In this document: positions 53,701-64,000 of the stretch, piece after piece
How positions within the stretch are numbered: position 1 is the stretch's first letter
Layout: each line of letters starts with the position of its first letter
NCBI GenBank assembly: GCA_945859605.1
Contig: OX243814.1
Span: 35,141,452-35,205,451, forward strand
Source of the DNA: Lumbricus rubellus
Lineage: Eukaryota; Annelida; Clitellata; Crassiclitellata; Lumbricidae
Direction: 5' to 3'
Length of the DNA: 64,000 bases
Position numbers and translations under genes: made by a program
Notes under the pieces: model-generated
What the model was told of the DNA's origin: nothing
Databases searched by the model: none
The model's input: only the letters and a program-made list of their open reading frames with translations

Positions 53701-56700
53701 GTGTCTGTCTATCGTTCAGTTGTTGGCTGGTCGATGACCTGAATGATCAATCTCTTCAGTCGACATTGCTTAGAAACACCTACATAATTATTTGCAACAG
53801 TAATCTCAGCCACAGCATATATGAGGAATTGAGGATCTCTCGCATGAGTTGTATTGAGTGCGGAATGTGTGCATACCCCACTTAATCTCACCCCTCCCAA
53901 CTTCCCAAGTTTAGTGGGGTTTCATGGCAGTATACGCTAAGAAACACTTTGTACAGTCTTACTGCTTTACCCTTCTCAATCGCTCATGGTCGACTAGCAG
54001 CGTTATAATAACAGGGCACTGGCACCAAAATGTCGAAGTGGTTTGAGGTCAAGAAGTAGGTGTGGAAAATTAGAGGGTAGCAGAGATGTTTATTTACCAT
54101 GAATAGCAGTGTATAAGTTAAGGACGCGGCACAAAGTGAGGGCATTAAGAAATGAGGTAAACAGAGCGAGACACAACATAATGATTCACAATCATGTTGA
54201 ACGTTGCGCCTATAATTATAATACCAAAATACCAAAATATTACACAAATAATATTATAATTGTTGCAGCACAGCAACCAAAGATAGAGACAAAACAAACT
54301 AATTCTATGACAACTGATTTAGTTAATTATGTATTATATATTAGCCTATGTATTATGCATGTATTAATATTATGTATTATGCATTATAATTCGCTGTTGG
54401 GAAGGAGAAAAGAACCAGTCCATTGAGAAGCTATAAGCCTAGGCAATGATGGCAATCCTTGTAGCAGCCATCGGTATAAAATGTTAGCGACTTTGGTTTC
54501 TTGGTTTCGGCATGGGAGGAGGGCATCTTTTCACTTACAACGTGCAGTCAGTATATACTTATTATTGGTAAGTTGGTCAAAGGAAGCCGGTTGAGAAGAA
54601 TTCTCGACACAAATTTCTTACCTGGTTGGGATTTACCCCCACTCGATACCTCCCCGATTGTTCGATTGATGTCTATAGCACGCTAACAGTATAGCTGTTA
54701 GCAATGCGTAGGCCCTATATCTTGGTATGTGCAGGCACAATTGTGTTGGCATATTTATAATATAGGCATCTATCGGCATAGGTATATATAATGCAGTGCT
54801 TGTTCGAATACACTTGCATGTTCATATGTTATAAATTTTTGGTACATGCAGAGATATCGGTGTATTTTTTTTATATACATTACACATGCACGTTTATGTT
54901 CGTGCATATGAGCATATGTTGGTAGCCTACGAAATTTTATGTATAGTATTGTAGATAGATATTGACATCATGTATGTATGTGCGCATTTTGTTGGCATAA
55001 TATATGTTTGTATCTTTGATTGTTTATATGATTGTATGATTTCAGGAAAAAGGAGGAGCGAATGCGAGCCCTCCGTCGTGCAATTGGCGATGACATGCAG
55101 CTGGACAGAGAGGAAGATTCTTCAACTGCGGCGTCTCCCTGGTCTCCATCCTCATCCTCTTCGTCCACAGCAGGGCTGGCTCTAGTCGCCAACCACAACC
55201 ACCACCACCAACACCAGGATGAGCCGCGATCACCCTCTGCTGAATCACCCTCGTCCACAACTGGGTCTGACCACAGTAGCTTTGACCAGCTGTCTTCCCC
55301 CTCTTCGTCGGTACCCTCTCTGGTCACCCCCAAACAATCCACCCCGAAGGAGGGTCGGTTGAATGGCCAGCAGCCCCCGCATAGACTGGCCCTTCCTGGC
55401 CCCCGTCATTCGTCTGCCTCCCACAGCCCGGCTGGTGGTCAGTCTATCGCTGGACATAGTGGACAGTCGACGCCACGAGCGAGTGGTCAGCAACAGCAGG
55501 CACTCATTCAGAAACTTCAGGGAGCACTCGCGAAAATGACGCCGAGGGTAAATCTCAATTATTGTCTTTTTTTCTATTGTCTCACCTCAGTGCACCAGAT
55601 CATCATTTGAACATTAATAAAATAATTTGCTACAATGCTACATAATTATGCAATTTACTTTAGATTGTCATTTGAACATAAACAAATAACTTGCTACGTA
55701 CACAATTTTATTTCGGTCATTGACAGGTTTTATATAATGCGCATTCAAGATGGTCTACACAGAAGCGCTCCCGACCCACCCCAGTTAAATTGGACAGTAT
55801 TGAGGTTGGAATAGACCATGGATGAATTTCCGTGGGCATTAGGCGAAGTGTCCTATCATGACTCCTACGAAGAAGCCCATTCCAGGTCGTAGGGTTAGCG
55901 ACTGATAGAGTTCAGCGCTGTTGGGGCAACGAGCTCGTCCCGCCCAGACGAACGAAGAAAGCCCAAGGTGGAATAGGAACTTTCAGCAGGTGTGGATGAA
56001 CCGAACCCTCAGTGCAGTGCCATTAGTCTACTAAAGCAGAGGCCTAGTAAGTGAATTAATTTGGGGATTAAGGGGAGCCGATGTGCATGACTGCATGTAG
56101 GCTACATGAGGTTCATATTATTACGTTTCAACTATTAAGTTGACAAGAAAGACAAATCCAGGATTTGATGATTTCGAAAACAAATATGTCTAGAGCTACT
56201 GTCCAGCCAACTGAGTCTGAGAAGTAGTTGAATACGACTATCTGTATTTATTAGCCATTTTAATCAAGCTTGTTTATTCTCAATCAAGCCAATTGTTGCA
56301 AATGACTATGTAGGCCTATGCTTAAGCTCGAGCTAATTCTGCTGTCTATTAGGAATCATTTTATTGCAACTATCTGCTACTGATAGCTTCTTATGACCTC
56401 TTGCTAATTAGGTACTTGGTATCTTAAACTCTCAGCCTATATTTATGAAAAGCTATTGTTAGATAGGCCTAACTATCAACGTTTGTTCCATTTTTGTACC
56501 TTCAGCATTATAAAAACGTGACACCAGCTGATTGCAATACCTCTAAGTCAGTTTCATTTCATAGTTTTCTTTCCTTCCTGGAAACAAAACAAATGTCGTA
56601 ACAAAATATGTCATATTGGCTGTAACTTCGTCGCTCCGCTCAATTAATCGAATCCGTGCTCGCATCTCCAGTTGACATCTTTAGACAACCCATCGGACTA

Positions 56701-59304
56701 GACACAGCGATTGTGAATAAACTGGTGCCCTGTACCTTACTTTTAACGACGAGCATATGCATTTTTGTAAGAATTAGCTTGGTCTGCTTGGATCCCGAAT
56801 TATCTGTTCTATCCAAGAATATACTGAATAATTATGTCCAAAATAATAGACTGTTTATGAGCAATGATTATGCTGATTCCTTCATAAGTATGGCCTATAG
56901 ACCCATAAGAATGCTTGATACATCTGTACCAATACAGAATGCAAATACAATACCTAAGTCATTTGACTAGTTTCTCAGCATAATCAGAAAGACTATTCTC
57001 TGCCTAAAGAGACCTGTTGTGCACTCCATCCATCCATCCATCCATCCATCCATCCATCCATCCATCAATGATGGAAGTCTGATTTTTGCTTAAGATGTTC
57101 AAGTCAACGAAAGCAGAACCGAGGCCTTGGTCAGCAATAGGGACAACTCAGGTAACACTATAGCCTAAAAAAATAGTCTATATCTTTTTTGGTTGCTTCA
57201 TGGTAGATCAATAATGGGCCTATGCCCTATAGCCTACCTCAACTAAACAGTAAACAAACGATCTCTCATAATTATTTATAATAACCTACGCTTAGAATTT
57301 TACAGCGCTGAAGTAGCCTACAACAGAAAAGCACTTCTTAGGATTAAAGCCGCAACCGGTGAGCATGCAGAACAATAATAGTTTAAGAACTTTTGACCTT
57401 TAACCGTTTGAAGACATAACCTAAATGATATTGTCCATAATTATTAAACTATACTTGCATCACATGCTCATGAACACGTATCGCTTCTGCGCAGTGGCGG
57501 ATCCAGAAGGTTGAAATGGGGGGGGGCCAAATGGGGAGGTGGTGGACGAGCGGCCGAAGCTCGGCGAGGCGCGTAGCGCCGAGAGGTTGGGGGAAAGGGG
57601 GAGGGGTTTGGGGAGGGGGATGTGCCCCCTCCCCAACCAGAATTTTTTTAAAATTCCGCACTGCAATGGCAGCATTTTAAGCTGTCATCTTAATGAAATT
57701 GCTCTCCACTAGTTAAATGCTGACAAACCAAGAAAGAACTACCAAACTACCAGAATTTGAAGCCAGAGGCTGTTGTTTTACTAACTGTTCATCGAACAAA
57801 ATGCTGAAATTTTACAGCTTGAAATGTAACAGATAGCTCTTGAAAGAAGTCATATAGGCCTAGTGGTACAAAAAAAGCATCTGTACAAAGGTTAACAGTA
57901 AAGTATATCTATTGTAAAATGATAGTATCATATAATTGTTTATAACAGTGAATAATAATATCACAATCATGATCATAATAGTAAATAACGTCAAGGTATA
58001 TTATAACATGTTTTTCTGGGTGAAAAATTTCCTTTCTGTGGAAAAACATGTGCCCTCCTTGGAGATGTCTAAATTAAAAAATAACTGGATATATGGGCTT
58101 GTTATCTGGTATTATTTCAGGGCTTTTTAAAGGAATTTTTAGAACTGCACAACTTCCAACCAGCCTCCAAGGCCGTAGCCAGGATTTGAGTTCGGAGTGT
58201 GTTTCTTTGGCGGAGAATTTCTTACGAAATTTTCTAGTCGTCAAAATTTTTGAACACAACTTTTTAGTCGTAAAAATTTCTGAAGACACCTTTGTTTAGG
58301 TGTCGAAATTTCCGAAGACATCTTTTTTTAGTTGTAAAAGTTTCTGAAGACGCCTTTTTTTAGTCGTCAAAATTCCTGAAAACATTTTTTTCTTAAAAAT
58401 GTCTGAAGACACCTTTGCTTAATCATCAAAATTTCTGAAGACACCTTATTTTAGTCGTCAAAATTTCTGAAGACACCTTTGCTTAGGTGTCAAATTTTCC
58501 GAAGACATCTTTTTCTAGTTGTCAAAGTTTCTGAAGACACCTTTTTTCAGTTGTCAAAATTTCTGAAATCACCTTTTTTAGTCGTAAGAATGTTTGAAGA
58601 CACCTTTGTTTAGTCATCAAAATTTCTGAAGACACCTTTTTTTAGTTGTCAAAATTTCTGAAGACCATTTTTAAGTCATCAGAAACGGCTTTCTTAGTAT
58701 CTTTTGCCTAATTTTATGTTTTTTTTATTTATGTGCTAGTGATTAATATTCTATTATTTTTTTTACATTTTCTATTTCGGATGGTGTTTCCATGGGTTTA
58801 TTTCATGTGTTAGGCCCTACAATGCCTACATCCACGAGTGGGCACACTTTTCCTTCCACTCAGTTGTTCTACTCTAAGCAGAGTCGCAAAATGGGTTATT
58901 GGTTCAGTTAGGCTGGTTTCAAAGTGCAGCTACAATCTTCAATCACAAAAGTTGCAATAGGCCTACAGTAACTATAGGCTTCTGTAAATGTCTGTTTAAA
59001 GTGGCGTATTATTCCAAATCGGAAGACAACAACATTTCAAATTATTTTTTAACTGCACAAAAATGCTTTTACAACTGCACAAATCTATTTAGAATTGCAC
59101 ATTTTGTGTAGAACTGCACGTTAAAAAGCCCTGTATTATTTCAGAATAAATCTACAGTCCGAAACATTGTTAGAACATTAATTTTAGTCGGTCTTCTGAC
59201 ATTGTGTTCTGAAGTATATAGTAATTATTAGCTAACGCTTGCTCTACTTTGGAGAAAGCTCTTTCGGCTTTAGCACTGCAAACTGGAAATGTTGCCAATA
59301 TATG

Positions 59305-59344
<40 letters not shown>

Positions 59345-62300
59345 GCATGGTGTGTACTTCACTGTTGGAAGAGAATCAGCAGGACATGAAATAAAAGTCT
59401 TAATTACTGAAGAAGTATTTGCTAAAACCTTCTTTCATTGAGTAATGAGGGGGGGGCAAGTTCTGTTAAAATTTCAAATGGGGCGAGTTCTGTTAAAATT
59501 TCAAATGTGACTATGGCCGGATTGGCTCCCCTGGATCCGCTCCTGATAAATAGTTATTTGTTTTTAGTTGCAAGTGTTGTTAGTGCTAATATTTTAACAT
59601 CTTACTGTGAATATATACACGAATAGCATACACTGTATGCCATAAAAGACATAAATCATAATCGGATACTGTTGAAAGATTGGTTTTTTGCGTTATATTA
59701 ATACACGTTACCGTTAGACCGGGAGCGCTTCTGAGTAAATTACCTTGAAGGTGCGCTATATAAAAAGTCAATATTATAATAAACAATAAATAATAATAAT
59801 AATAATAATAAATAATAATAATAATATTTAATGTAATTGTGTGAGAGGCTTAGATTTTAACGACCTTTATATATTAATTCTCCTGGACATGACTGAACCC
59901 TGCAAAAAATCTTGTGGGCGTCATGGATGAGGGGGGGGCCACGTCCCATGGAGATTTGAAATGGGGGGGGGGGCCATGGCCGGATTGCCCCCCCCCCCTG
60001 GATCCGCCCCTGCTTCTGCGTAGTTTCTCTTTTAGAGGCGCAGTATAAATTTATTATTACAATAATGTTCAATTATGTTTGCTGTCTTTGCTAAGAGTCC
60101 TTAATGGGCATTTACACTGCAGTGCTGCTTAGCTACATCCATCCATCGATGATCATTCGACGCACATTTATAACGTTGTTGATCAAGTTCTGAAATTCCC
60201 CACCCCCACTATCCCCACTCCCCCACTCCCAGCTGAGGTTCGAAATCTGAACACAAAATATTATGATGAGGAAAGCTCAACCAAACGACAATTGTGTTAG
60301 GCTACATGACATTATGTAGGCCTTCTGATCATAAATATCCATATCCAAACAATTAAATTGCAGTGTAATCAGACAGGATTTGGAGCGCTTTTTAGTTTTT
60401 CTGTATGGAGTCCGCTAATCTCCATGCCAGTGTGTTATCCACTGCGCCACATTCCTTCTCACATCCCTCACTCTTCGGTCCGTCATACCCTTCATAAAGT
60501 TCATATCCCATATGAATATCTCAGACCCGGATAGTTTTTCAGACCACTTTCAAATCTGTGGATATCTAGGCATATATTATGTTTCATAAGTCAACTTCTT
60601 CAATCTGACTTGGTTTTATGGTTGCCTTAAGAATAATTCTCTTACTAACAGTCTTGCTTGCTTTCATAATATTATGTGCTTGCTTACACAGTTACAGTAC
60701 CATTAAGTATATTGTGGGTTCACTGCATTATATGTATCGAACTATCTAATCGTGTTTAGAGGGTCGAGTGCTTTGTCAGTCAATACTGTTGGCTAAATTG
60801 AAGGCTTCGAGATAAATGGCGATTGCTGCTCCATACGAGTTCTGTTCAATGCAGGTTGATTGTTTTGCAGTCGGTTTAATAAGACTCATAGACTCATAGT
60901 CTACCGTTTATGGGTCTATTGAACTCACTCAGGTCATCACGAGTACATTGGCTTGTAAAACTCATCGTGATTGTTCCTGTTATTGTCGTGTTAACGACTT
61001 GTTAAGTCTTATACTAGCACACAAATCAATGTTATTGATTGCTGCTCTGAGTGCCTTGTATAGAAGGCAGCCATTGTTGATTGTGGATGATTGATGGACT
61101 GATTGTTCCGTCTTTGTCTTTTATTAAGTGTTGATTGCCAATAGCGTCGTGGCTGAAGATAATAATTATTTGTTGATTGACTTCCAAATGATTGTTAATT
61201 CGGTGATTGTTGCTCTAATCCTAATTGGCGATTGATTGATTGATTGTTTAATTCGGTGGTTGTTGATTGTCGATCGCTTTTGACTGTTGATTTTGATTGG
61301 TTTTGATTGGTTTTGAATGGTTTTGATTGGTTTTGATTGGTTTTGATTGGTTTTGATTGGTTTTGATTGATTTTGATTGGTTTTGATTGGTTTTGATTGG
61401 TTTTGATTGGTTTTGATTGGTTTTGATTGGTGTTGATTGGTTTTGATTGGTTTTGATTGGTTTTGATTGGTGTTGATTGGTTTTGATTGGTTTTGATTGG
61501 TTTTGATTGGTTTTGATTGGTTTTGATTGGTTTTGATTGGTTTTGATTGGTTTTGATTGATAGGATCAGAAGATCCTGGCACTGATGCTGGCGAAGAAGG
61601 AGGCTGAGGAGAGGCAGAGGAGTCTGCGAGAGATGGCTCATGACCAATGGGAGGAAGAGATGTTGATGAAGAAAGCGGCTGCAGCAACAAAGGAAACGAT
61701 GACGAGCACGATGAACAACAGCAACCGAGGGTCGTCCATGCGACGCCGAAGAAACACGGGCGGTGATGGAGCCATGGTTCGCCAGAAAGACAAGTTACCA
61801 GTACGTTTTGTCTTTGAAGATGATATCGCGGTTTATCATGGTTACATGTCGCATTGAACCTGGAAATCTCTGAATGTTTGGAGTTTCCGGGTTCATTCCC
61901 CGAATTGTATTAAATCATTCTGTGCAATTCTGTGTATTTTGAGGTCATTTACACCGGAACCACAAAAGAGACCCACAATAGTTCTTGCTAGTGACTTTGC
62001 TACGCTACTGATGATTCTTAGACGTTCATTTTGGTGTATTGTAGGTGATCTGAGAAGAGGAATAAGAATGCGAAGAAGAAGTAGAAGAAGGAGGAGCAGA
62101 AGCAGGAGGAGAGGAAGAAGAAAGAGAGGAAGGAAAAGAAAGAATAGTAGATAAGAAGGAAAGGGAGGAAGTGGGGAATCAGCGATGCTTAGACTCTACA
62201 TGTAGGCTAAACTCCTCTGCTTTTTACAAGTCGCTCAAATCCTACTTTTTTTAAGCTGTGGCTGGGCTGGGAGCGCCTCTGATTAGGTCTCTTGACGAGG

Positions 62301-63527
62301 CGCTATAATAAATTCTCGAAATGAATGAATAAGTCGGGAGATGGAAGGGAGAGGAAGACGCTTTTTGAGTTGTTTTCCTGACGTACAGTAATTATCAACT
62401 TATAGGCCTAGCCTAGGCCCCTAGGGAATCCCTAGACTAAGAGATAAATTCAAACACGTTTGAAGAAGAGCTGGTCTGAAAGACTCTGGATGTTTGTTAC
62501 AGGCAGAAACGAAACGTGATGACGTAGGGGGAGCAGGGAGCGAGCCTCAGACTCCCTGTTCAGCCCACGGGACCTCCCACCCGATGAGTCCGAACGACGA
62601 CCGAGATCGAGAAAGAGGAGGAGAAGGAGCTGAAAATCTGGACAGAGGTCAACACACGCCCGCTAAGTCTCGACCCGAAAAGCCTGTGAGTTGAATCCTG
62701 AATTTCCTAATCTACTTTTAATTTAATTCATTTCAATTCTATTCATTTATTGTAACCATCAACTTCACTCATATAAGTTTTGTATTTGTTTGGGAACTTA
62801 CAATGTCTTCTGAAAGATTATAATACAGTATAAATTGATCTAGGAGTTTCTTATGCAATGCTCATTTTCTTGTTTGCACATCGAATTTATAATTGACTCC
62901 AATTTGGGTCATCTTATTAATTAATTATCTTCTGCACATTTGCATGTTAAAAGTAAGTGAAATATATACGCTATGTAGCTTAAGTTTCCACATACAATCA
63001 TACAAACATGCATACATACATGCATGCATACATCGGCTTACACGAATGCACACATGTACATTTGTACATACATTACGAACGTATAGTCGTATACGTTTGC
63101 ATACGTAATCTGCATTGCAAGGCTATGGCTCTCAACTGTTATTCTCCACCATTAATTTCGATGTATTATCAATAGTTTCAATGTATCAATGTATCATCAT
63201 TAGTTTCAATGTATCGTCATTAGTTTCAATGTATCATCAATAGTTTCAATGTATCAATGTAGCATCATTAGTTTCAATGTATCATCAATAGTTTCAATGT
63301 ATCAATGTATCATCAATAGTTTCAATATATCAATGCATCATCAATAGTTTCAATATATCAATGTAGCATCATTAGTTTCAATGTATCATCAATAGTTCCA
63401 ATGTATCAATGTATCATCATTAGTTTGAATGTATCATCAATAGTTTCAATGTATCTTTTGTGTTCTTCAGCAACAACAGAAATCGCGAGAAAAGCAAAAT
63501 CAGGCGATCGAGAGAAAGAAATTAGTT
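50223..63527 (+). CDS. CCDC177-like: CCDC177-like coiled-coil protein, first five coding exons (506 codons, runs off the window)
   Basis: Exons: 50223-50761, 55046-55547, 61564-61800, 62503-62685, 63471-63527; all GT-AG, all joins in phase. The key segment spans the exon 2/3 junction: DQKILALMLAKKEAEERQRS then REMAHDQWEEEMLMKK. It closely resembles the start of the coiled coil of vertebrate CCDC177 (D.KI.ALMLA......H.QWE pattern, from memory). The first exon has a helical SRLVDGLERLRASYREMEEG and exon 2 starts RKKEERMRALRRAI, also fitting. Between them are disordered acidic and Ser/Pro/His/Gln-rich regions. Exon 5 begins the next basic helix (QQQKSREKQNQAIERKKLV). The long coiled coil expected next lies outside the window. 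Function is poorly known. Confidence 0.8.
52041..52120 (+). repeat. Dispersed repeat family R, copy 3
   Basis: CTGCCAGTGCCAGTCCCAAG, GTGGATAAAGGAGGAGGGTG, ACTCTAATCATCTTTGATAT and GGCAGTGTCGTTAAACATG. It lies in the first intron of the CCDC177-like gene, with copy 4 about 80 bp downstream. Confidence 0.78.
52202..52280 (+). repeat. Dispersed repeat family R, copy 4
   Basis: TGGCAGTGCCAGTCCCAAGC, ATGGATAAAGAAGGACGGTG, ACTCTAATCATCTTTGACAT and GTGTCGTTGAACA. Tandem or near-tandem with copy 3. Confidence 0.78.
53120..53720. repeat. (CTGT)n microsatellite in a partial tandem duplication
   Basis: The unit cctatggtcgc.atatta followed by atgcctattcagcaactgcg occurs at about 53120 and 53277, each followed by CTGT-rich DNA. 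The second array extends to about 53715. The Cys/Leu/Ser/Val open frames are artefacts. Confidence 0.88.
53721..55045. other. Rest of CCDC177-like intron 1
   Basis: AT-rich intron without recognised elements. Confidence 0.5.
55046..55547 (+). CDS. CCDC177-like: CCDC177-like exon 2 (residues 180-347)
   Basis: Acceptor gatttcag|GAAAAA, donor CCGAGG|gtaaat. It encodes a basic helix (RKKEERMRALRRAIGDDMQ), then a disordered Ser/Pro/His/Gln stretch and a final helix (ALIQKLQGALAKMTPR). A CAC/CAA-rich stretch gives a His/Gln run. Confidence 0.85.
55735..55995 (-). mobile_element. SINE-like repeat, second family, diverged
   Basis: TATATAATGCGC, then GAAGCGCTCCCGACC and a body with cattccaggtcgtagggtta and ctcgtcccgcccagacg. 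It is distantly like 13540-13740. Confidence 0.45.
57025..57066. repeat. (CATC)n microsatellite
   Basis: About ten CATC units. Confidence 0.95.
57495..57662. mobile_element. Short element with GGCGGATCC end, probably hAT-derived
   Basis: It starts CAGTGGCGGATCCAGAAGG and ends with AATTCCGCACTG, with G-rich internal sequence (GGCCGAAGCTCGGCGAGGCG). No matching 8-bp flanks were found. Related GGATCCGC ends occur at 59530-59553 and 59985-60013. Confidence 0.5.
58118..59133. mobile_element. hAT-type MITE, expanded copy D (1016 bp, perfect 8-bp target duplication)
   Basis: Ends CAGGGCTTTTTAAAGGAATT and GCACGTTAAAAAGCCCTG, flanked by the perfect duplication tattattt (58110-58117, 59134-59141). 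The outer 35 bp on the left and about 120 bp on the right match the 200-bp copies. The middle holds about 850 bp of other DNA: a fragment starting ggccgtagccaggatttgag, a minisatellite (58200-58690) and unassigned sequence. It lies in CCDC177-like intron 2. Confidence 0.88.
58200..58690 (+). repeat. About 32-bp degenerate minisatellite (TTTCTGAAGACACCTTTTTT)n
   Basis: About 15 diverged units with the pattern TAGTCGTCAAAATTTCTGAAG then ACACCTTTTTT. It lies wholly inside the expanded MITE copy D. Confidence 0.88.
59305..59342. repeat. (TA)n microsatellite
   Basis: About 38 bp of TA. Confidence 0.95.
59438..59555 (-). mobile_element. GGATCCGC-end element fragment
   Basis: Contains a duplicated gttctgttaaaatttcaaatg unit, then ATGGCCGGATTGGCTCCCCT and GGATCCGCTCCTG. 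The end matches 59985-60013. Confidence 0.55.
59715..59835 (+). mobile_element. SINE/LINE 3' tail fragment with (AAT)n
   Basis: GACCGGGAGCGCTTCTGAGT, CTTGAAGGTGCGCTATATAA and an AATAAT-rich tail. Confidence 0.7.
59925..60013 (-). mobile_element. GGATCCGC-end element fragment inside a SINE tail
   Basis: GGGGGGCC, AAATGGGGGG, CATGGCCGGATTGCCCCCC and CTGGATCCGCCCCTG. The DNA after it (cttctgcgtagtttctctttt then gaggcgcagtataaat) is the SINE/LINE tail module, so the element inserted into such a tail. Confidence 0.55.
60060..61280. other. Rest of CCDC177-like intron 2
   Basis: AT-rich intron. From about 61030 ttgattg-type words increase towards the minisatellite. Confidence 0.5.
61285..61560 (+). 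repeat. 10-bp minisatellite (TTTTGATTGG)n abutting a splice acceptor
   Basis: About 27 units, nearly perfect, with TG and GA variants. The last unit reads TTTTGATTGATAG and its AG is the acceptor of the next coding exon. It replaces the normal polypyrimidine tract. Confidence 0.95.
61564..61800 (+). CDS. CCDC177-like: CCDC177-like exon 3 (residues 348-426)
   Basis: Acceptor gattgatag|GATCAG, donor CCA|gtacgt, phase 0 to 0. It encodes the best conserved part of the protein (DQKILALMLAKKEAEERQRS and REMAHDQWEEEMLMKK), then a linker rich in Thr, Asn, Arg and Gly. Confidence 0.88.
62041..62175 (+). repeat. Purine-rich tract (AGAAGA/GGAGGA)
   Basis: Arg/Lys-rich in one frame but with in-frame stops in the frame needed for joining exons 3 and 4, and no clear splice pair. 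Treated as intronic. Confidence 0.6.
62222..62330 (+). mobile_element. LINE 3' end (L2/CR1-like tail)
   Basis: Contains caagtcgctcaaatcctactt, GGGCTGGGAGCGCCTCTGAT, CTTGACGAGGCGCTATAATA and an AAATGAATGAATAA tail. It is the same type as 23700-23862. Confidence 0.6.
62503..62685 (+). CDS. CCDC177-like: CCDC177-like exon 4 (residues 427-487)
   Basis: Acceptor tgttacag|GCAGAA, donor CCT|gtgagt, phase 0 to 0. It encodes a disordered stretch (GAGSEPQTPCSAHGTSHPMS, DRDRERGGEGAENLDRG). Vertebrate CCDC177 seems to lack this insert, so its inclusion may be lineage-specific or alternative. Confidence 0.75.
63165..63455 (+). repeat. Minisatellite (TTTCAATGTATCATCAATAG)n next to a splice acceptor
   Basis: Units of about 20 bp and longer variants with an extra ATCAATGTAGC. 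It ends 15 bp before the exon 5 acceptor. Confidence 0.92.
63471..63527 (+). CDS. CCDC177-like: CCDC177-like exon 5 (residues 488-506)
   Basis: Acceptor tgttcttcag|CAACAA, donor TTAGTT|gtaagt, phase 0 to 0. It encodes QQQKSREKQNQAIERKKLV, a basic helix that fits the start of the long coiled coil. The gene continues beyond 64000. Confidence 0.8.
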
Positions 63528-63585
63528 GTAAGTACTGCTATCATCCTTAGCCTATAATAGACCCTATTGTTCTTATCATCATCAT

Positions 63586-63632
63586 CATTCTTCTTCTTCT
63601 TCTTCTTCTTCTTCTTCTCCTTATCATCATCA
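63586..63632. repeat. (TTC)n microsatellite
   Basis: About 45 bp of CTT with ATC triplets on both sides. Confidence 0.92.
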
Positions 63633-63714
63633 TTGCCCATTTATTAGGCACTATAGCCAAACATTAGTCGATTTTGCTGAGCAGTTGTGAGTGATTGACT
63701 TGTTCAGGGTTCCG

Positions 63715-63785
63715 AAAATTTATATAGCCAAGCGCCTCTCTAACAAGCATACTCAGAAACCGTTGAATGTTACTCAGAGGCTCAG
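63715..63785 (-). mobile_element. SINE-like tail fragment
   Basis: aatttatatagccaagcgcc then aagcatactcagaaacc, the complement of the CTGAGTA...GGCGCT.TATAAATT module. Confidence 0.5.
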
Positions 63786-64000
63786 TGTTAAATGGCAATT
63801 GTTGCTTACCACTGAGAGCTTCTATCATGAAGGGATTAATATTCTTTATATTTTGCACGATTTAATATTATGTCAATGCATGTAATCTGTTGGCGCAATC
63901 AAGTAGGCCTATAACTGACTGAATCGTGAACAGTCGCTGCTTATCAAGAACTGCAGGTGTTTGAACAGATCGTAGAACTAAAGATAGGCGGATGTCCTTT

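Noticed and set aside
53328..53885. Cys/Leu/Ser/Val-rich frame that looks like a secreted or membrane protein
   Set aside because: It is a reading of a CTGT tetranucleotide array inside an intron.
61285..61560. CRISPR-like regular array
   Set aside because: Units are 10 bp with no unique spacers, in an intron of an animal gene.
61166..61690. Asn-Gln-Ser-Lys-Pro-Ile repeat protein on the minus strand
   Set aside because: Translation of the TTTTGATTGG minisatellite; the real coding exon overlaps on the plus strand.
62041..62154. Arg/Lys-rich frame as an extra CCDC177-like exon
   Set aside because: The frame needed by the neighbours has a stop, and exons 3 and 4 already join in phase without it.

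Overview
This window is animal nuclear DNA, most likely from a marine invertebrate such as an echinoderm; the species cannot be read from the sequence alone. The support is: intron-rich genes with canonical GT-AG junctions, eukaryotic tRNA-Cys genes with pol III terminators, tRNA-derived SINEs, non-LTR retrotransposon pieces, hAT, mariner/Tc1, piggyBac-type and Helitron-type elements, and very many microsatellites. No bacterial, viral or CRISPR feature was seen.

Layout. 1-2.5 kb: a cluster of tRNA-Cys(GCA) genes inside a local tandem duplication. 2.5-5.6 kb: nested mobile elements (SINEs, a TTAA-flanked piggyBac-type element, a foldback made of tetranucleotide repeats). 7.3-26.4 kb, plus strand: a complete 13-exon SLC13-family sodium-coupled anion transporter (675 aa), with introns holding SINEs, MITEs and microsatellites. 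27-36 kb: no convincing gene except one orphan exon candidate; it is dominated by a 3.4-kb palindromic foldback element (28.6-32.0 kb) that carries a reverse-transcriptase fragment in its loop. 37.1-38.6 kb, plus strand: an intronless 494-aa protein with a PTB/PID-like N-terminal domain and a disordered tail. 40.7-49 kb: repeat-rich DNA with a complete short Helitron, a second Helitron fragment whose purine tract has grown into a 650-bp GGGGGA array, a Tc1/mariner relic with 229-bp inverted ends, and a 5'-truncated LINE. 50.2-63.5 kb, plus strand: the first five coding exons (506 codons, open at the window edge) of a CCDC177-like coiled-coil protein, with introns containing nested MITEs and two minisatellites next to splice acceptors.

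The three protein genes show no functional link. They are separate single-copy genes in a repeat-dense stretch. All exon joins of the SLC13 and CCDC177-like genes were checked for reading phase by hand, and every join keeps the frame. I did not find a clear new molecular system. The most unusual items are the palindromic foldback, a branch-point-like minisatellite abutting a splice acceptor, a threonine-rich open frame after the SLC13 stop codon, and a strong excess of the palindrome TAGGCCTA.
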